The notes under the pieces were generated by a model. It was not told the origin of the DNA. It ran no database searches and saw only the letters and a list, made by a program, of their open reading frames with translations. A program made the position numbers and the translations under genes. From NCBI GenBank assembly GCA_963923955.1, contig OZ000552.1, positions 2,418,001 through 2,482,000 on the forward strand: 64,000 nucleotides of DNA. The letters are read 5' to 3'. Position 1 is the stretch's first letter. The number at the start of each line of letters is the position of its first letter. This DNA is from G963923955 sp963923955 (GTDB taxonomy: Bacteria > Pseudomonadota > Gammaproteobacteria > Eutrophobiales > Eutrophobiaceae). Below are positions 26,044-34,309 of the stretch, in pieces.

Positions 26044-27236
26044 ACCCGGCGCTGAAATCCATGCCTCATCCGCCGCAGATAAAGATCCCGGCGAGCTATA
26101 TGCGCGGCGGCACCAGCAAGGGCGTGTTTTTCAATCTCGGCGAGCTGCCTGAACCGGCCCAAGTACCGGGCGCGGTGCGCGATGCCTTATTGCTGCGTAT
26201 CATCGGCAGCCCGGACCCTTATGGCAAGCATACCGACGGCATGGGCGGTGCCACTTCCAGCACCAGCAAGGTGGTCATCGTATCGAAAAGCACACAAGGC
26301 GGACACGATGTTGATTATCTCTTCGGCCAGGTGTCTATTGATGAGGCGCGGATAGACTGGAGCGGGAACTGCGGCAACTTAAGTGCTGCGGTAGGGCCCT
26401 TTGCAATCAGCAGCGCCCTGCTTGCGGCGCGCCGCGTCCCTGCGCACGGCGCGGCCAAAGTGCGCATCTGGCAGGCCAATATAAACAAGACCATCATCGC
26501 CCATGTGCCGCTGGCAAACGGCGCGGTGCAGGAAACGGGAGACTTCGAGCTTGATGGCGTGGCCTTTCCGGCGGCGGAGGTAAGGCTGGAATTTATCGAC
26601 CCGGCTGCGGGAGAGGCGGTTTTCCCCACCGGCAATCCGGTGGATGCGCTGGAAGTACCGGGGCTGGGGACATTCCAGGCGACTATGATCAATGCCGGCA
26701 TCCCGACTATCTTTGTCAATGCCGAGCAGCTTGGCTACAGCGGCCGCGAATTACCAGATGCGATCAACCAGGATGTCGGGGCGCTGAAGACCTTTGAGGC
26801 CATCCGCGCGCACGGTGCCGTGCGTATGGGCCTGATCAATAATAGCGCGCAGGCCGCCGGCCGCCAGCATACGCCCAAGGTCGCCTTTGTTGCTGCGCCC
26901 ACTGATTATATCGCCGCCGACGGAAGGCAGGTCCGGGCCGCCGATATTGATCTCAATGTCCGCGCCCTGTCGATGGGCCGGCTACACCATGCGATGATGG
27001 GCACCGCAGCAGTGGCGATCGGCGTGGCGGCCGCAATTCCGGGCACCCTGGTAAACCTGGCCGCCGGAGGTGGCGAGCGCAATGCGGTAACTTTCGGACA
27101 CCCCTCAGGCAGCTTGCGCGTGGGCGCGGACGTGGCGCAGCTTGCAGAGGAATGGACGGTAGCAAAAGTCATCATGAGCCGCAGTGCGCGGCGGCTTATG
27201 CAGGGCTGGGTCTATGTTCCCGGCAATGTTCTGTAA
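26040..27236 (+). CDS. prpF: 2-methylaconitate cis-trans isomerase
   Basis: A 398-residue diaminopimelate-epimerase-fold enzyme that converts the trans-aconitate made by AcnD into the cis form. The YMRGGTSKGVFF block near the N-terminus, MGGATSSTSKVVIVS, DWSGNCGNLSAAVG (with the catalytic Cys) and the ending GHPSGSLRVGAD all match Shewanella PrpF. The given start is TTG 26040, overlapping the acnD stop; ATG at 26061 would also give a family-like protein, and neither has a clear ribosome-binding site. It completes an uninterrupted prpB-prpC-acnD-prpF set. Confidence 0.93.
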   Translation: MNPALKSMPHPPQIKIPASYMRGGTSKGVFFNLGELPEPAQVPGAVRDALLLRIIGSPDPYGKHTDGMGGATSSTSKVVIVSKSTQGGHDVDYLFGQVSIDEARIDWSGNCGNLSAAVGPFAISSALLAARRVPAHGAAKVRIWQANINKTIIAHVPLANGAVQETGDFELDGVAFPAAEVRLEFIDPAAGEAVFPTGNPVDALEVPGLGTFQATMINAGIPTIFVNAEQLGYSGRELPDAINQDVGALKTFEAIRAHGAVRMGLINNSAQAAGRQHTPKVAFVAAPTDYIAADGRQVRAADIDLNVRALSMGRLHHAMMGTAAVAIGVAAAIPGTLVNLAAGGGERNAVTFGHPSGSLRVGADVAQLAEEWTVAKVIMSRSARRLMQGWVYVPGNVL

Positions 27237-27448
27237 AAAATGCTTGCAAGGCAAATAAGGCCTCTTTAATGAAACACGGTATGCACCTTAGGCTGCTTGC
27301 ACCGAGCGGCAATGTCTGTGAAGATGCGCCGCAGCTTCAATCCATGCCCGCTACGCAGGACTTGAGATAACAATAACCATTTCCCGGTCAATGGCAGCAG
27401 TGAAATCCACCGCCAATGCCCATGCTACTTAGCTAAGGAGCACCATCC

Positions 27449-30121
27449 ATGAGCGGCAAGACCCGGGCCGGTGCCAGCAAGCATATCTATTATTTCAGCC
27501 CAAAGTTGACCGAGGGCGGCACAGACATGCGCGCGCTGCTGGGCGGCAAGGGCGCAAACCTGGCCGAGATGACCAGCATCGGTCTGCCGGTGCCGCCCGG
27601 CTTTACCATCACCACCCAATCCTGCGCCGAATATTATCACTTGGGCGAGAAGCTGCCCGGCACCCTGCTCGATGAGCTGGATCGAAATATGCGTGCCCTG
27701 GAGCAGGAAACGCAAAAGACCTTCGGCTCAGCCCAAAACCCCCTGCTGGTCTCGGTGCGCAGCGGAGCGGCGGTGAGTATGCCCGGCATGATGGATACGG
27801 TGCTGAACCTCGGCCTGAACGACAAATCAGTGCTGGGGCTGGCGAGGCTTACCGGCAATGAGCGCTTTGCGCTGGATGCCTACCGGCGCCTGATCAACAT
27901 GTTCGGTGATGTCGTCATGGGAGTCGATCACCACTACTTCGAGGCCGCCCTTGCGCGGATAAAGAAACGCTATCGGGTGAAAGAAGACAATGAACTGGAG
28001 GCGGCGGGGCTAGCAAAACTCATTGATGCGTATAAGAGAATCTATAAAAAACATACCCGTGAGGACTTCCCGCAAGAGCCTTCCAGACAACTAACAAAGG
28101 CGATACAGGCGGTTTTTAAGAGTTGGAATATCCCGCGCGCGATCACCTATCGCCGCATTAATGCTATCCGCGATCTACCCGGCACCGCGGTCAATGTCCA
28201 ATCCATGGTGTTCGGGAATATGGGCGATGATTCCGGCACCGGCGTCGCCTTCACCCGCAACCCGAGCACCGGCGAGAATAAATTCTATGGCGAATTTCTG
28301 ATCAACGCCCAAGGAGAGGATGTCGTTGCCGGCATTCGCACGCCACAACCGGTCAGCGACATGGCGCACTGGCGCCCGAAGATATACCGGCAACTGCTGA
28401 AGGTCAAAAGGACACTGGAGGCGCACTTTAGAGAGATGCAGGACATTGAGTTCACCATCGAGCGCGGCCGGCTGTTTATGCTGCAGACCCGCAGCGGCAA
28501 GCGCACCGGTGCGGCCGCAGTCAAGATCGCCGTTGATATGGTAAAAGAGCGGCGTATCAGCCAAAAGACGGCGCTGTTACGCGTGCCCGCCAACGACCTT
28601 AATCAGCTCTTGTTGCCTTCCTTTGCGCCGACAGCCAAGCGCCGGGTGCTGACCACCGGCCTGCCGGCTTCACCCGGTGCGGCCTCCGGCTATCCGGTGT
28701 TCACCGCCGATGAGGCCGCTGCCCGCTCAGAGCAAGGCGATAGCGTCATCCTGGTACGGCGCGAAACCAGCCCGGAAGATATTCACGGCATGCACGCAGC
28801 CGCCGGCATCCTCACCTCCACCGGCGGCTCCACCAGCCATGCCGCAGTAGTCGCACGCGGCTGGGGCAAGTGCTGCGTGGCCGGTGCCGGAGAGCTGATG
28901 ATAGACGCCAGGCGCAGGACCCTCACTATTAACAAACACCGCATCAGCGCAAAAGACATCATCAGCATTGACGGTGCCACCGGTGAAGTGATGCTCGGCA
29001 ATGTCGAGAAACAGCCGCCCAGCTTCTCCCCGGAATTTCATACCCTGATGCAATGGGCGGACAAGACGCGCAAGCTGGTAATTCGCACCAACGCCGATAC
29101 GCCGGAGGACTCCGCGATTGCCCGCGACTTTGGTGCCGAAGGCATTGGCCTGTGTCGCACCGAGCACATGTTCTTCGGCGATAAACGGATCATTGCCATG
29201 CGCGAGATGATCCTCGCTGATACGATCACGGCGCGGCGGGTGGCGCTGAAGAAACTCCTGCCGTTCCAGCGCAAGGACTTTGAAGGCATCTTCGCTGCGA
29301 TGCACGGCCTGCCGGTGACCATTCGCCTGCTGGATCCGCCCTTGCATGAATTCCTGCCGCCCGATGAAAGCTCGCAGCGGGAACTGGCAAAAGTCATGCA
29401 GCTGCCCTTCGCGCGCATCTTGCGGCGGGTCAATCAGCTGCATGAGGTCAACCCGATGCTGGGGCATCGCGGCTGCCGCTTGAGCGTCACCTATCCGGAG
29501 ATACTGGAGATGCAGGTGACTGCGATTGTGGAGGCAACGATTAATTGTCGGCGCAAACGTATCAAGGCACAACCGGAGATCATGATCCCCTTGGTCGGTA
29601 TCGATACGGAGCTGTCGAGCTTACGCGAACTAAGCAAGCGAACCATTGCCAGGGTCATCCGCAGGAAAAAATTTACCGGCAAACTCGACATCCCAATCGG
29701 CACCATGATAGAGATCCCGCGTGCCGCCCTGACCGCAGATGAAATTGCCAAGCATGCGGATTTTTTCAGCTTCGGCACCAATGACCTGACGCAGATGACG
29801 CTGGGCTATAGCCGCGATGACATTGGTTCTTTCATGCCCGATTATCTTGACAAGAACATCCTGGCAGCAAACCCCTTCCAGAGCATTGATCGCAGCGGCG
29901 TCGGCCAACTGGTGGAATTGGCCGTGGACAAGGGCCGGGCAACCAGGGCCAAATTAAAATGCGGCGTCTGTGGTGAGCATGGCGGCGACCCTGCATCCAT
30001 TGTCTTCTTCCAGGCCGCACAACTGGATTATATCTCCTGCTCGCCCTTTCGGGTGCCGATTGCCCGATTGGCCGCCGCCCAGGCAAGCCTGCTGCACCAG
30101 CAATTAGCCCTGTTTAGCTAG
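27449..30121 (+). CDS. ppdK: pyruvate, phosphate dikinase
   Basis: An 890-residue enzyme that interconverts pyruvate + ATP + phosphate with PEP + AMP + pyrophosphate. The N-terminal ATP-grasp part has LLGGKGANLAEMTSIGLPVP and SVRSGAAVSMPGMMDTVLNL. The phosphohistidine domain has GGSTSHAAVVARG with His464. The C-terminal TIM barrel has the PEP-binding SFGTNDLTQMTLG and the catalytic Cys in KCGVCGEHGGDP. The length matches PPDK and exceeds PEP synthase. AAGGAG lies upstream of ATG. It follows prpF by 212 bases on the same strand, so pyruvate from the methylcitrate cycle can be turned into PEP for gluconeogenesis. Confidence 0.95.
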   Translation: MSGKTRAGASKHIYYFSPKLTEGGTDMRALLGGKGANLAEMTSIGLPVPPGFTITTQSCAEYYHLGEKLPGTLLDELDRNMRALEQETQKTFGSAQNPLLVSVRSGAAVSMPGMMDTVLNLGLNDKSVLGLARLTGNERFALDAYRRLINMFGDVVMGVDHHYFEAALARIKKRYRVKEDNELEAAGLAKLIDAYKRIYKKHTREDFPQEPSRQLTKAIQAVFKSWNIPRAITYRRINAIRDLPGTAVNVQSMVFGNMGDDSGTGVAFTRNPSTGENKFYGEFLINAQGEDVVAGIRTPQPVSDMAHWRPKIYRQLLKVKRTLEAHFREMQDIEFTIERGRLFMLQTRSGKRTGAAAVKIAVDMVKERRISQKTALLRVPANDLNQLLLPSFAPTAKRRVLTTGLPASPGAASGYPVFTADEAAARSEQGDSVILVRRETSPEDIHGMHAAAGILTSTGGSTSHAAVVARGWGKCCVAGAGELMIDARRRTLTINKHRISAKDIISIDGATGEVMLGNVEKQPPSFSPEFHTLMQWADKTRKLVIRTNADTPEDSAIARDFGAEGIGLCRTEHMFFGDKRIIAMREMILADTITARRVALKKLLPFQRKDFEGIFAAMHGLPVTIRLLDPPLHEFLPPDESSQRELAKVMQLPFARILRRVNQLHEVNPMLGHRGCRLSVTYPEILEMQVTAIVEATINCRRKRIKAQPEIMIPLVGIDTELSSLRELSKRTIARVIRRKKFTGKLDIPIGTMIEIPRAALTADEIAKHADFFSFGTNDLTQMTLGYSRDDIGSFMPDYLDKNILAANPFQSIDRSGVGQLVELAVDKGRATRAKLKCGVCGEHGGDPASIVFFQAAQLDYISCSPFRVPIARLAAAQASLLHQQLALFS

Positions 30122-30211
30122 GGAAGTGGTTTTGCTTGGGCTGTATGTGCCGGTTGGGGCGTCCGGTAATGCCTGCGGGCCGGGTGAGAGAGATGCTGAG
30201 ACAACTTCAAG

Positions 30212-30249
30212 ACAAGTCCTCAGATGGACTTGTTCAGAGCTTCCTCAAG
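30212..30249. repeat. dispersed stem-loop repeat, copy 3
   Basis: ACAAGTCC (30212-30219), loop TCAGAT, GGACTTGT (30226-30233), then TTCAGAGCTTCCTCAAG. It matches copy 1 (9674-9720) closely across both arms and tail. Its tail overlaps the stop codon of the Ada-like gene (30245), and it lies between convergent genes. Confidence 0.6.
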
Positions 30250-31102
30250 CACTCCGCGCCAACTCCCAGGCCAGCATTATCCCTTTCCTCTCCGTTCCCC
30301 AGCGATAGCCGCCCAGCTCGCCCGTGCTGCGCAAGACGCGGTGGCATGGGATCAGGTAGGCCACCGGATTGGCACCGATCGCATTGGCAACCGCCCGGAC
30401 TGAGCTCGGTTTTCCAATGGCCTTGGCGATGTCTTTATAAGCGAGGATTTTCGCGCTTGGGATCTTCAACAAGGCGCGCCATACGCTCACCTGGAAATTG
30501 GTCCCGTGAACCAGCAGGCGCAGCTTTTTATTCTCTGCTGCGAAATCCGCAAACAGCGCCGCGGCGATCATGGCGGTTTCACTATCGTTCTGTTTGATCT
30601 TTGCCTTTTGCCATAGCTGCCCCAGCTTTTCCACTTCCTGCTGCCTGTTGGCCGCATCAACAAAGGCCAGTTTGCAAATTCCTCTTGTCGTTTTCGCCAA
30701 CAAGATCTCCCCAAAAGGGCTGGGGTGGAAACCATAGTCGATGCTGAGGCCGCGGCCGCGGTCCTTGTATTGGCCGGGCGTCATCGCCTCGATGGAGACA
30801 AACTGATCATGCAGGCGCGCCGGGCTGGATAGGCCCAGTTCCAGGCTGGCGTCCAGGATGCTGTTTGAATTGTCCAATAATCTCTTCGCCTGGTTGACGG
30901 TTAAGTATTCCAGAAAGCGCTTCGGGCTGACCCCCGCCCAGCGCCGAAACAGGCGCTGGAAGTGATAGGGGCTTAGGCTGATGTGGGCGGCGACCTCAGC
31001 AAGCGAGGGCTGCGCATCGATATTGCCCTGGATAAAGGAAATCGCCCGGGCTATGCGCTGGTAGTCATGGCCGGATCTTGGCGTTTGTGTCTGTCTGCTC
31101 AT
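30245..31102 (-). CDS. AraC-type regulator fused to O6-alkylguanine-DNA alkyltransferase (Ada-like)
   Basis: A 285-residue DNA-repair and regulatory protein. Residues about 12-110 are a double helix-turn-helix AraC domain (LAEVAAHISLSPYHFQRLFR); residues about 120-285 are the alkyltransferase domain with the acceptor Cys253 in PCHRV, preceded by VRAVANAIGANPVAYLI. It lacks the N-terminal zinc/phosphotriester domain of E. coli Ada, so DNA-methylphosphotriester sensing is not expected; this shortened architecture is common in proteobacteria. It should remove alkyl groups from O6 of guanine and may also regulate transcription. It is probably a single-gene unit. Confidence 0.9.
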   Translation of the reverse strand: MSRQTQTPRSGHDYQRIARAISFIQGNIDAQPSLAEVAAHISLSPYHFQRLFRRWAGVSPKRFLEYLTVNQAKRLLDNSNSILDASLELGLSSPARLHDQFVSIEAMTPGQYKDRGRGLSIDYGFHPSPFGEILLAKTTRGICKLAFVDAANRQQEVEKLGQLWQKAKIKQNDSETAMIAAALFADFAAENKKLRLLVHGTNFQVSVWRALLKIPSAKILAYKDIAKAIGKPSSVRAVANAIGANPVAYLIPCHRVLRSTGELGGYRWGTERKGIMLAWELARSA

Positions 31103-31174
31103 GATCTAAAAATGGTATAGGAATGGCTATGACAGACCACCCGAATCTTGCTGTATGGCCTGGAGCCATCCATC

Positions 31175-31900
31175 CTATCCATCCGGCCTGCGATACCAGA
31201 GCCCGCACAATGCACGCGAGCGCAGGACCAAGGGGCAGAGCAATATTATCAGGCTGGCGATAAGCAGCCGCGTCTGCGAATACCAGCGCAGCTTGCGCAT
31301 TGAAGTGGTGATGGGATATTCAGTGATAATGCGAAAGCGCATGCCGCGCGCCCGGCCCCAGGCGGCCAGTCGCCTCGACAGCCAGATCTCTTCACTGGCA
31401 TAGACCTTCTCGCTGAAACCGCCGCAGTCCTCGAAGGCCGCGCGCAGGCAAAAGAGAAAACACCCGGCCGCCAGCCCCAGCCCGGTGGATGCCCGGTTCC
31501 AGCAATCCAGGGTCTTTTGTGCCAGGGGAGATAAGGGCATGTCCGCCGCCACCGTTACCCCGCCCGCACAACATTGACCACCCTGCAAGGAGGCCAGGGC
31601 CGATTGCAATAGCTGCGCCGAGATTTGGGTATCGGCATCTAAAAATAAAATATACCGCCCCGCTGCCGCCCTCGCACCGGCGTTACGCGCGCGCGAGATC
31701 TGGTTGATCGGCTCAAACACCACCCTGGCACCATGCTGCCGGGCGATGGCCGCAGTACGATCAGTGGAATTGTTATCGACAACGATCAGCTCTCCCTTGA
31801 GCGCCGTTGTCTGCATGGCCTGCTGCAGAAACCTGAGCGTCTGCGGCAAATAATCTGCTTCGTTATAGGCCGGGATGACTACCGAATAATCAACGGACAT
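31175..31900 (-). CDS. family 2 glycosyltransferase
   Basis: A 241-residue GT-A glycosyltransferase. YSVVIPAYNEADYLPQTL opens the nucleotide-binding fold, ELIVVDNNSTDRT and the metal-binding FLDADTQIS (DxD) follow, and the acceptor part has GGFSEKVYASEEIWLSRRL. A hydrophobic stretch of about 20 residues near 210-230 (LLIASLIILLCPLVL) suggests membrane association. The gene stands between the Ada-like gene and a glycine-zipper gene (gap of 11 bases) with no polysaccharide locus nearby, so donor and acceptor cannot be named. Confidence 0.85.
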   Translation of the reverse strand: MSVDYSVVIPAYNEADYLPQTLRFLQQAMQTTALKGELIVVDNNSTDRTAAIARQHGARVVFEPINQISRARNAGARAAAGRYILFLDADTQISAQLLQSALASLQGGQCCAGGVTVAADMPLSPLAQKTLDCWNRASTGLGLAAGCFLFCLRAAFEDCGGFSEKVYASEEIWLSRRLAAWGRARGMRFRIITEYPITTSMRKLRWYSQTRLLIASLIILLCPLVLRSRALCGLWYRRPDG

Positions 31901-31911
31901 TTAGCCTTAAA

Positions 31912-32409
31912 TCAGCTACCCTGGATCTGCCAGGTGCCGTCTTCCTGCCGGCAAGCGTTTGCCTCGATCTCTTCCAACTCGCCATCGACGCTGATGCTCT
32001 GGGTGAACGCCCGGCAGGGGCGGCCGTTTTCGGCGATGTAGGTCTTGGTCGGTGTTACCGAACCGGAATTTCCGGAATCAGGATTGACCCAGGCCGCGCT
32101 GCCGCCGGCGCGTTTGTATTCCAGCGCGCTCTGTGTGGTGTCGTAGTGGTAATCCCGATCCTTACAATCCAGCTTGCTACCGACCCGGTTGCCCAGATAG
32201 CCGCCGGCGAGCAGGCCGGCGCCGATGGCGATCTTCTGGCCGGAACCGCCGCCGATTTGGGAGCCGAGCAGACCGCCCAGCGCCGCCCCCAGCAAGGTGC
32301 CGACGACTTCGTTGCCGCTGCCCTGTTGTTCATAACATTCCGCTTGCAGGCCAAGACTCACAAAGGCCAACACGATGAGGATGCCCGCCTGTTTGATGAC
32401 CCGATTCAT
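31912..32409 (-). CDS. glycine-zipper outer-membrane-associated protein (17 kDa antigen-like)
   Basis: From ATG 32409 this encodes 165 residues; AAAGGAG lies 9 bases before it, so this start is better than the one 69 bases upstream. A signal peptide ends near AECYEQQG. Residues about 37-75 are a glycine zipper (VVGTLLGAALGGLLGSQIGG and a second helix with LLAGGYLGNRVGSKL). The C-terminal half has KTYIAENGRPCRAFTQSISV, characteristic of the rickettsial 17-kDa surface antigen family. It lacks a lipobox, unlike many relatives. It is likely periplasmic or attached to the outer membrane. Its role is unknown. Confidence 0.8.
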   Translation of the reverse strand: MNRVIKQAGILIVLAFVSLGLQAECYEQQGSGNEVVGTLLGAALGGLLGSQIGGGSGQKIAIGAGLLAGGYLGNRVGSKLDCKDRDYHYDTTQSALEYKRAGGSAAWVNPDSGNSGSVTPTKTYIAENGRPCRAFTQSISVDGELEEIEANACRQEDGTWQIQGS

Positions 32410-32478
32410 ATTCTTAAACTCCTTTATTATTCGAGTAAAACTTGGAAGATGGGATGCCACCTTTTGAGTATAGACCAT

Positions 32479-32595
32479 CCGGTGTCCAAACGCTTATGTG
32501 GATTCCCGTCCCTGCCCCTGATCGTAGTCAGGGGTGACCTTCTTCCACAGGAATGACGGGAGAAGGGCTTTCATAAAAAACTTTTCAATTATGAG
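32479..32595. repeat. intergenic hairpin with GGAATGACGG motif
   Basis: CCCCTGA (32515-32521), spacer TCGTAG, TCAGGGG (32528-32534) forms a perfect hairpin, followed by CAGGAATGACGGGAGAAGG; ATTCCCGTC precedes it, so the outer parts are also roughly complementary. The GGAATGACG core recurs at about 5213. No gene is supported. Confidence 0.45.
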
Positions 32596-34035
32596 CTACG
32601 GGTTTCCTAGCGGCAGTTGCCGTTCCGCTTCGCCACGAGCACGAGCAATGGATGGAATCCGAAAGCGCTTGCCTTCCAAGATTTCGCTGACCGTCAGCAT
32701 CTGCATGCGCGGATAGCACTTGCCTTTGTGAACAAGATCACCGGCCTGGGCCATTTCCTGATGAAAATTGCGCTGCTTTCTCTCGCCCAATTCTTCCAGC
32801 ACGATCAGCCCCGCCATCGGTACGCTCTCCCGCTCCAGCACACCGCGCAAGTCGCGCACAACACTTATGCCGACATTCGCACCGCCCTTGACTTCAAGCA
32901 CCATGCTCTCTAAGTGCTTGCCACCCGTGTCAAAATAAAGCCGTCCGTCAACGCCGCCGTCTGCTGTCTTGCGCGCCGTGACAAAGCCTTCTACCTGCTC
33001 AACCGCCCACTTCTGAAAGTGATATTTGTCGCGCGCCCAAAGATCATGTGCGCCTTCAACGCTGTGCGGAACGCCGCTAATTTCAAAATCAACGCCTTCC
33101 TTGAGACCGATCCGATCCTGCAACCGCACCGCGGCCACACGCTTAATGGCATGAATGGCGATGTCGATTCCGATCCAGCGCCGCTTGAGACGATGCGCAG
33201 CCTCAATGGTGGTGGCGCACCCGCAGAAGGGATCAAACACCACATCGCCTTCGTTGGAGCTGGCTTCAATAATCCGCTCCAGCAGCACCAATGGCTTTTG
33301 TGTGGCGTATCCAAGCCGTTCTTTTGAAGATCTGCCAATCGCGTTCAGTTCCCAAACGTCACGCATGGATGCCATTGTGTACCAGCGACCATGCTCATCC
33401 TGAAATTTTTTAATTCCCTCAAAACCGGGCGGCGCAGCGGTTGAATAGGATCGCTCTTTCTGGACATGAAAAACATGCTTGCCGTGTTTTGCCGCGTAAT
33501 ACAAAAGCACATCATGCTTGCGTCCAAACCAGCGTTTGCTGACGCCGCCGGTTCTGTAAGCCCAAACAATTTCATTCAAAAAATTCCCATGCCCGAAGAC
33601 TGCGTCCATCAAGAGCTTCAAGTAATGCGAGGCCGTCGGATCGCAGTGCAGATAGATGGAGCCGGTGGGTTTGAGAATACCGCGCATGGGCAGCAAGCGT
33701 TCGGTCATGTAGCTGAGATAGGCCAGCAGGTCGGGCTGCGTCTTGCGCAGGGCATCGCACCAGAATTTCCAGAACTCAGCGATGCCATCGTCGACGCCGG
33801 CTTCCCGCATAAGAATCGGCATGTGACGGATAGCTCGTTCCCGCTCTTCATCCAGCGTCCATGAGTCACAGAAGGCTTCGATCTGATCCGGCAGCGGCCG
33901 ACCAGTCTCGTCCTTGTAGATCGCATTATAATCACGCCTGGAGTTGAACGGCGGGTCAAGATAGATCAGATCAACACTGCCGGGCGGCATCCCCTGCATG
34001 ACGGTCAGGCAATCGCCGTAGTAGAGCCGGTTCAT
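32596..34035 (-). CDS. DNA methyltransferase (beta class) with C-terminal nuclease-like domain
   Basis: A 479-residue protein. Motif IV comes first (DPPFNS, Asp27-Ser32), then a target-recognition region and motif I (DPFCGCATTIEAAHRL, about 265-280): the IV-TRD-I order of beta-class methyltransferases, most likely N6-adenine. The stretch from about 340 to 479 is not part of the catalytic fold; it has GGVDG (Asp363) and LEVKGG (Glu381, Lys383) after FQKWAVEQVEGF, the spacing of a PD-(D/E)XK nuclease core such as Mrr. No separate restriction gene is beside it. A small ORF with a strong ribosome-binding site overlaps its start by 4 bases. It lies next to glmU. Whether the nuclease part is active is not known. 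Confidence 0.85.
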   Translation of the reverse strand: MNRLYYGDCLTVMQGMPPGSVDLIYLDPPFNSRRDYNAIYKDETGRPLPDQIEAFCDSWTLDEERERAIRHMPILMREAGVDDGIAEFWKFWCDALRKTQPDLLAYLSYMTERLLPMRGILKPTGSIYLHCDPTASHYLKLLMDAVFGHGNFLNEIVWAYRTGGVSKRWFGRKHDVLLYYAAKHGKHVFHVQKERSYSTAAPPGFEGIKKFQDEHGRWYTMASMRDVWELNAIGRSSKERLGYATQKPLVLLERIIEASSNEGDVVFDPFCGCATTIEAAHRLKRRWIGIDIAIHAIKRVAAVRLQDRIGLKEGVDFEISGVPHSVEGAHDLWARDKYHFQKWAVEQVEGFVTARKTADGGVDGRLYFDTGGKHLESMVLEVKGGANVGISVVRDLRGVLERESVPMAGLIVLEELGERKQRNFHQEMAQAGDLVHKGKCYPRMQMLTVSEILEGKRFRIPSIARARGEAERQLPLGNP

Positions 34036-34202
34036 GCAAAAAAAACCGGCGTGAATGCGCCAAAGGCATTGGGGTTTCCGCGCTCATTCCCGGCCGAGCC
34101 GCAATACGGATAATGCGAATCGTTGCCGCAGCGCATCTTCCCAAGATGCGCTATGCAGGATCCTTGAGCCGGAAACCGGTACAAGACGCTGGTGATGTTC
34201 AT
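34032..34202 (-). CDS. small leader ORF coupled to the methyltransferase gene
   Basis: A 56-residue frame beginning at ATG 34202 (a second ATG at 34205), with a perfect AAGGAGG at 34208-34214. Its stop overlaps the methyltransferase ATG as ATGA, a typical coupling arrangement. The product has three cysteines (GSCIAHLGKMRCGN, then HYPYCGSAGNERGNPNAFGAF) and no membrane segment. The methyltransferase start itself has no good ribosome-binding site, so translation may depend on this ORF. I do not recognise the peptide. It may be a regulatory leader rather than a functional protein. Confidence 0.55.
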   Translation of the reverse strand: MNITSVLYRFPAQGSCIAHLGKMRCGNDSHYPYCGSAGNERGNPNAFGAFTPVFFA

Positions 34203-34207
34203 CATTG

Positions 34208-34214
34208 CCTCCTT
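34208..34214 (-). promoter_or_regulatory. strong ribosome-binding site for the leader ORF
   Basis: AAGGAGG on the minus strand is 5 bases before ATG 34202 and 2 before ATG 34205, so 34202 is the better start. It is the best-matching site seen near this methyltransferase gene. Confidence 0.6.
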
Positions 34215-34309
34215 ATGATATATCAATACTCTGGACGTGGCAGTCGGTCAAGCCCATCGTTTATCATTGCGAAAAATTCTAATGAATGGCTGCAATCAGC
34301 AAGCAGTCT

